Positions 13,654 to 14,854 of a DNA stretch of 14,854 nt are shown here, piece after piece (positions within the stretch are counted from its first letter, which is position 1; each line of letters opens with the position of its first letter). The DNA lies in NCBI GenBank assembly GCA_030679615.1, contig JAUXSJ010000289.1:1-14854 (forward strand), read 5' to 3'. The translations under genes were made by a program, and so were the position numbers. The notes beneath the pieces were generated by a model. That model was not told the DNA's origin and did no database searches. It was given only the letters and a program-made list of their open reading frames with translations. The stretch comes from Parachlamydiaceae bacterium (GTDB lineage Bacteria; Chlamydiota; Chlamydiia; Chlamydiales; Parachlamydiaceae).

Positions 13654-14854
13654 ATGAAAAATTTTGCTTATAGTAATCAGAAGATTGACGCATGCCAAAT
13701 AAATCTAATTTTTCTTCTTTATCATTATGATGATTATCTAATCTAATCGTTTCTTCAATAAATAAATCTTTAGGAATGTGTTTAACAGGTGGTTCTATCA
13801 TTTCAGATGCCAAAGGACTATTCGAAACTAATGTTTGAGGCGTTGTTTGAATTCCTGTTCCAACAAATGCACCTAAATTCGCTAACATGCCTTTCATTTG
13901 TTCGTATTTTTCTTCAATTTTTTTTAATTTTCGAATGATCTCCTCATTGCTCTGCCACTTTTCATACATCTGAAAATATTTTTCTTCCCATTTGGCAACT
14001 TGTGCTTCGGTGACTTTTAAAGTCTCATGTAGTTGATCTTGCAATCGTTTTTCTTCTTTTTGAAAGAAATCAACCGATCCTTGTAATTGAACAAGCTGTG
14101 TTTTTTGTTGACTAATCGTTTGCATGAGATCATTTAAATTGACCTCTTGTTCTTCAATTCTCTCAGCAAGTAATGTTGCTTCTTTAACTTTCTTAGCTAA
14201 ATGTTGTTGTGAAACCTTTAAACGGCTTTCACTATCTTCAAGCGTATGTCTTAATTGGTCACGTTCTGATAATACATGTTGATAGTCTTTTTCTAACGAC
14301 TGAAGTTGTTGTCCCTGCTCTTGAATTAGTGCATCTTGTTCTTTTACAAGTGAATTTAAAGTCGATTGATGTTCCACTTCTCGATGCAGCTCTTCAATCT
14401 GCTTTAAAGCATACTCAATTTCATTATGTTTATTATTTAATGAATACTCTAACTGTTGTTTTTCTCTCTCGTTCGTTTCAATTTGAATTTGCAATGACTC
14501 CACACGGAATCCATGTGTTTTAATTTCCTCTTTCGACAACAATTCTAAATCATTAATTTTTTGTTTAAGTTGATCAATTAAGACATTTAATTGATGCATC
14601 TCTTGTTCCAAATTTTTATATCGATGCTCTAATCCAATTTTTTCATTTAACACATCGATGTAACGAAGCTCTATTGCTTTTGCTTCTTGAACCCCTTGGA
14701 TAAAAGTGGATTTAATAGATTCAAGATCTTGTCGATAATTTGCTGAGCCTTCTTCTTTTGCTTTTTGATCATTTGATGATTCTGATTGTCGTTCTAAAAG
14801 AAACTTGTTTTCTTCTTGAGTCTTTTTTAGAATCTCTTTTAATGATGATAATTG
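13643..14854 (-). CDS. Long coiled-coil protein, N-terminus outside window
   Basis: The frame is open from the window edge at 14854 to the TAA at 13643 (403 residues visible). A GTG at 14653 is not needed as a start because coding-like sequence continues upstream (for example QLSSLKEILKKTQEENKFLL at the very edge). Nearly all of it up to about residue 310 is a heptad-rich, Gln/Glu/Leu/Lys coiled coil (for example EEKYEQMKGML near its end). A short non-coiled tail follows, Pro/Thr-rich then acidic and Asn/His-rich, ending DYYKQNFSYER. No catalytic motif, signal or membrane segment is visible. Chlamydiae have a hypothetical gene before ruvC; this may be its counterpart, though I cannot confirm homology. 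It overlaps ruvC by 11 bp, so both are probably cotranscribed. A structural or scaffold role is a guess. Confidence 0.85.
   Translation of the reverse strand, partial: QLSSLKEILKKTQEENKFLLERQSESSNDQKAKEEGSANYRQDLESIKSTFIQGVQEAKAIELRYIDVLNEKIGLEHRYKNLEQEMHQLNVLIDQLKQKINDLELLSKEEIKTHGFRVESLQIQIETNEREKQQLEYSLNNKHNEIEYALKQIEELHREVEHQSTLNSLVKEQDALIQEQGQQLQSLEKDYQHVLSERDQLRHTLEDSESRLKVSQQHLAKKVKEATLLAERIEEQEVNLNDLMQTISQQKTQLVQLQGSVDFFQKEEKRLQDQLHETLKVTEAQVAKWEEKYFQMYEKWQSNEEIIRKLKKIEEKYEQMKGMLANLGAFVGTGIQTTPQTLVSNSPLASEMIEPPVKHIPKDLFIEETIRLDNHHNDKEEKLDLFGMRQSSDYYKQNFSYER

Noticed and set aside
14209..14523. 104-codon plus-strand frame opposite the coiled-coil gene
   Set aside because: Complement of heptad-repeat coding sequence; long antisense frames arise there by codon bias.
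14651..14653. GTG as the start of the coiled-coil gene
   Set aside because: The same frame stays open and coding-like to the window edge, so the gene begins outside the window.
1..14854. tRNA, rRNA, CRISPR arrays, replication origin
   Set aside because: No cloverleaf, ribosomal RNA or regularly spaced CRISPR repeat pattern was seen by reading; the only spaced repeats are the two 42-bp units and the octamers in the inverted-repeat arms.

Overview
The window is a compact bacterial segment in which every gene I support lies on the minus strand, so it reads from high to low coordinates. The right end carries housekeeping genes: a long coiled-coil protein (5' end outside the window), ruvC and ruvA. 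A coiled-coil/hypothetical gene followed by ruvC and ruvA without ruvB resembles the arrangement I recall from Chlamydiae. Together with low G+C and simple Sec/membrane-type accessory proteins, this suggests an environmental (Parachlamydia-like) chlamydia. That assignment is an inference from gene order and composition, not a proven identification.

Region 1 (13643-14854): coiled-coil gene overlapping ruvC by 11 bp. Region 2 (12925-13123): a 199-bp element made of two perfect 70-bp inverted arms, each containing four tandem octamers, inserted between ruvC and ruvA. Region 3 (11555-12889): intact ruvA, an unrecognised 167-codon gene, then a second, decayed copy of the ruvA 3' end (about 141 bp, about 93% identical over its main block). 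Each ruvA tail copy is followed at once by the same ribosome-binding sequence and the ATG of a different accessory gene. Region 4 (10260-11557): a fused GNAT acetyltransferase / P-loop kinase with an unusual P-loop, running in frame into the remains of a short-chain dehydrogenase whose YxxxK motif carries a one-base deletion. Region 5 (8932-10263): a predicted exported and membrane-anchored protein with two related internal domains. Region 6 (8633-8931): non-coding stretch with a probable promoter/operator, an orphan reading frame tail and an inverted repeat.

Region 7 (1-8632) is a type I restriction-modification island: an XRE regulator, hsdM (methylase with a long C-terminal extension), fic (AMP-transferase-type toxin/enzyme with an inhibitory motif), hsdS (specificity subunit), hsdR (motor/nuclease) and the start of a YgjP/SprT-like metallopeptidase gene. 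Overlapping stop/start codons (XRE-hsdM, hsdM-fic ATGA, hsdS-hsdR ATGA) and a 2-bp gap (hsdR-metallopeptidase) argue for one operon, interrupted only by a 194-bp fic-hsdS gap holding 42-bp tandem repeats with a hairpin. HsdM and HsdS would form the methyltransferase and, with HsdR, the restriction complex. The XRE protein probably controls the operon through the palindrome inside its promoter. By eye the island is richer in G+C (roughly 40-45% in sampled lines) than regions 4-5 (roughly 30%), which fits separate acquisition.
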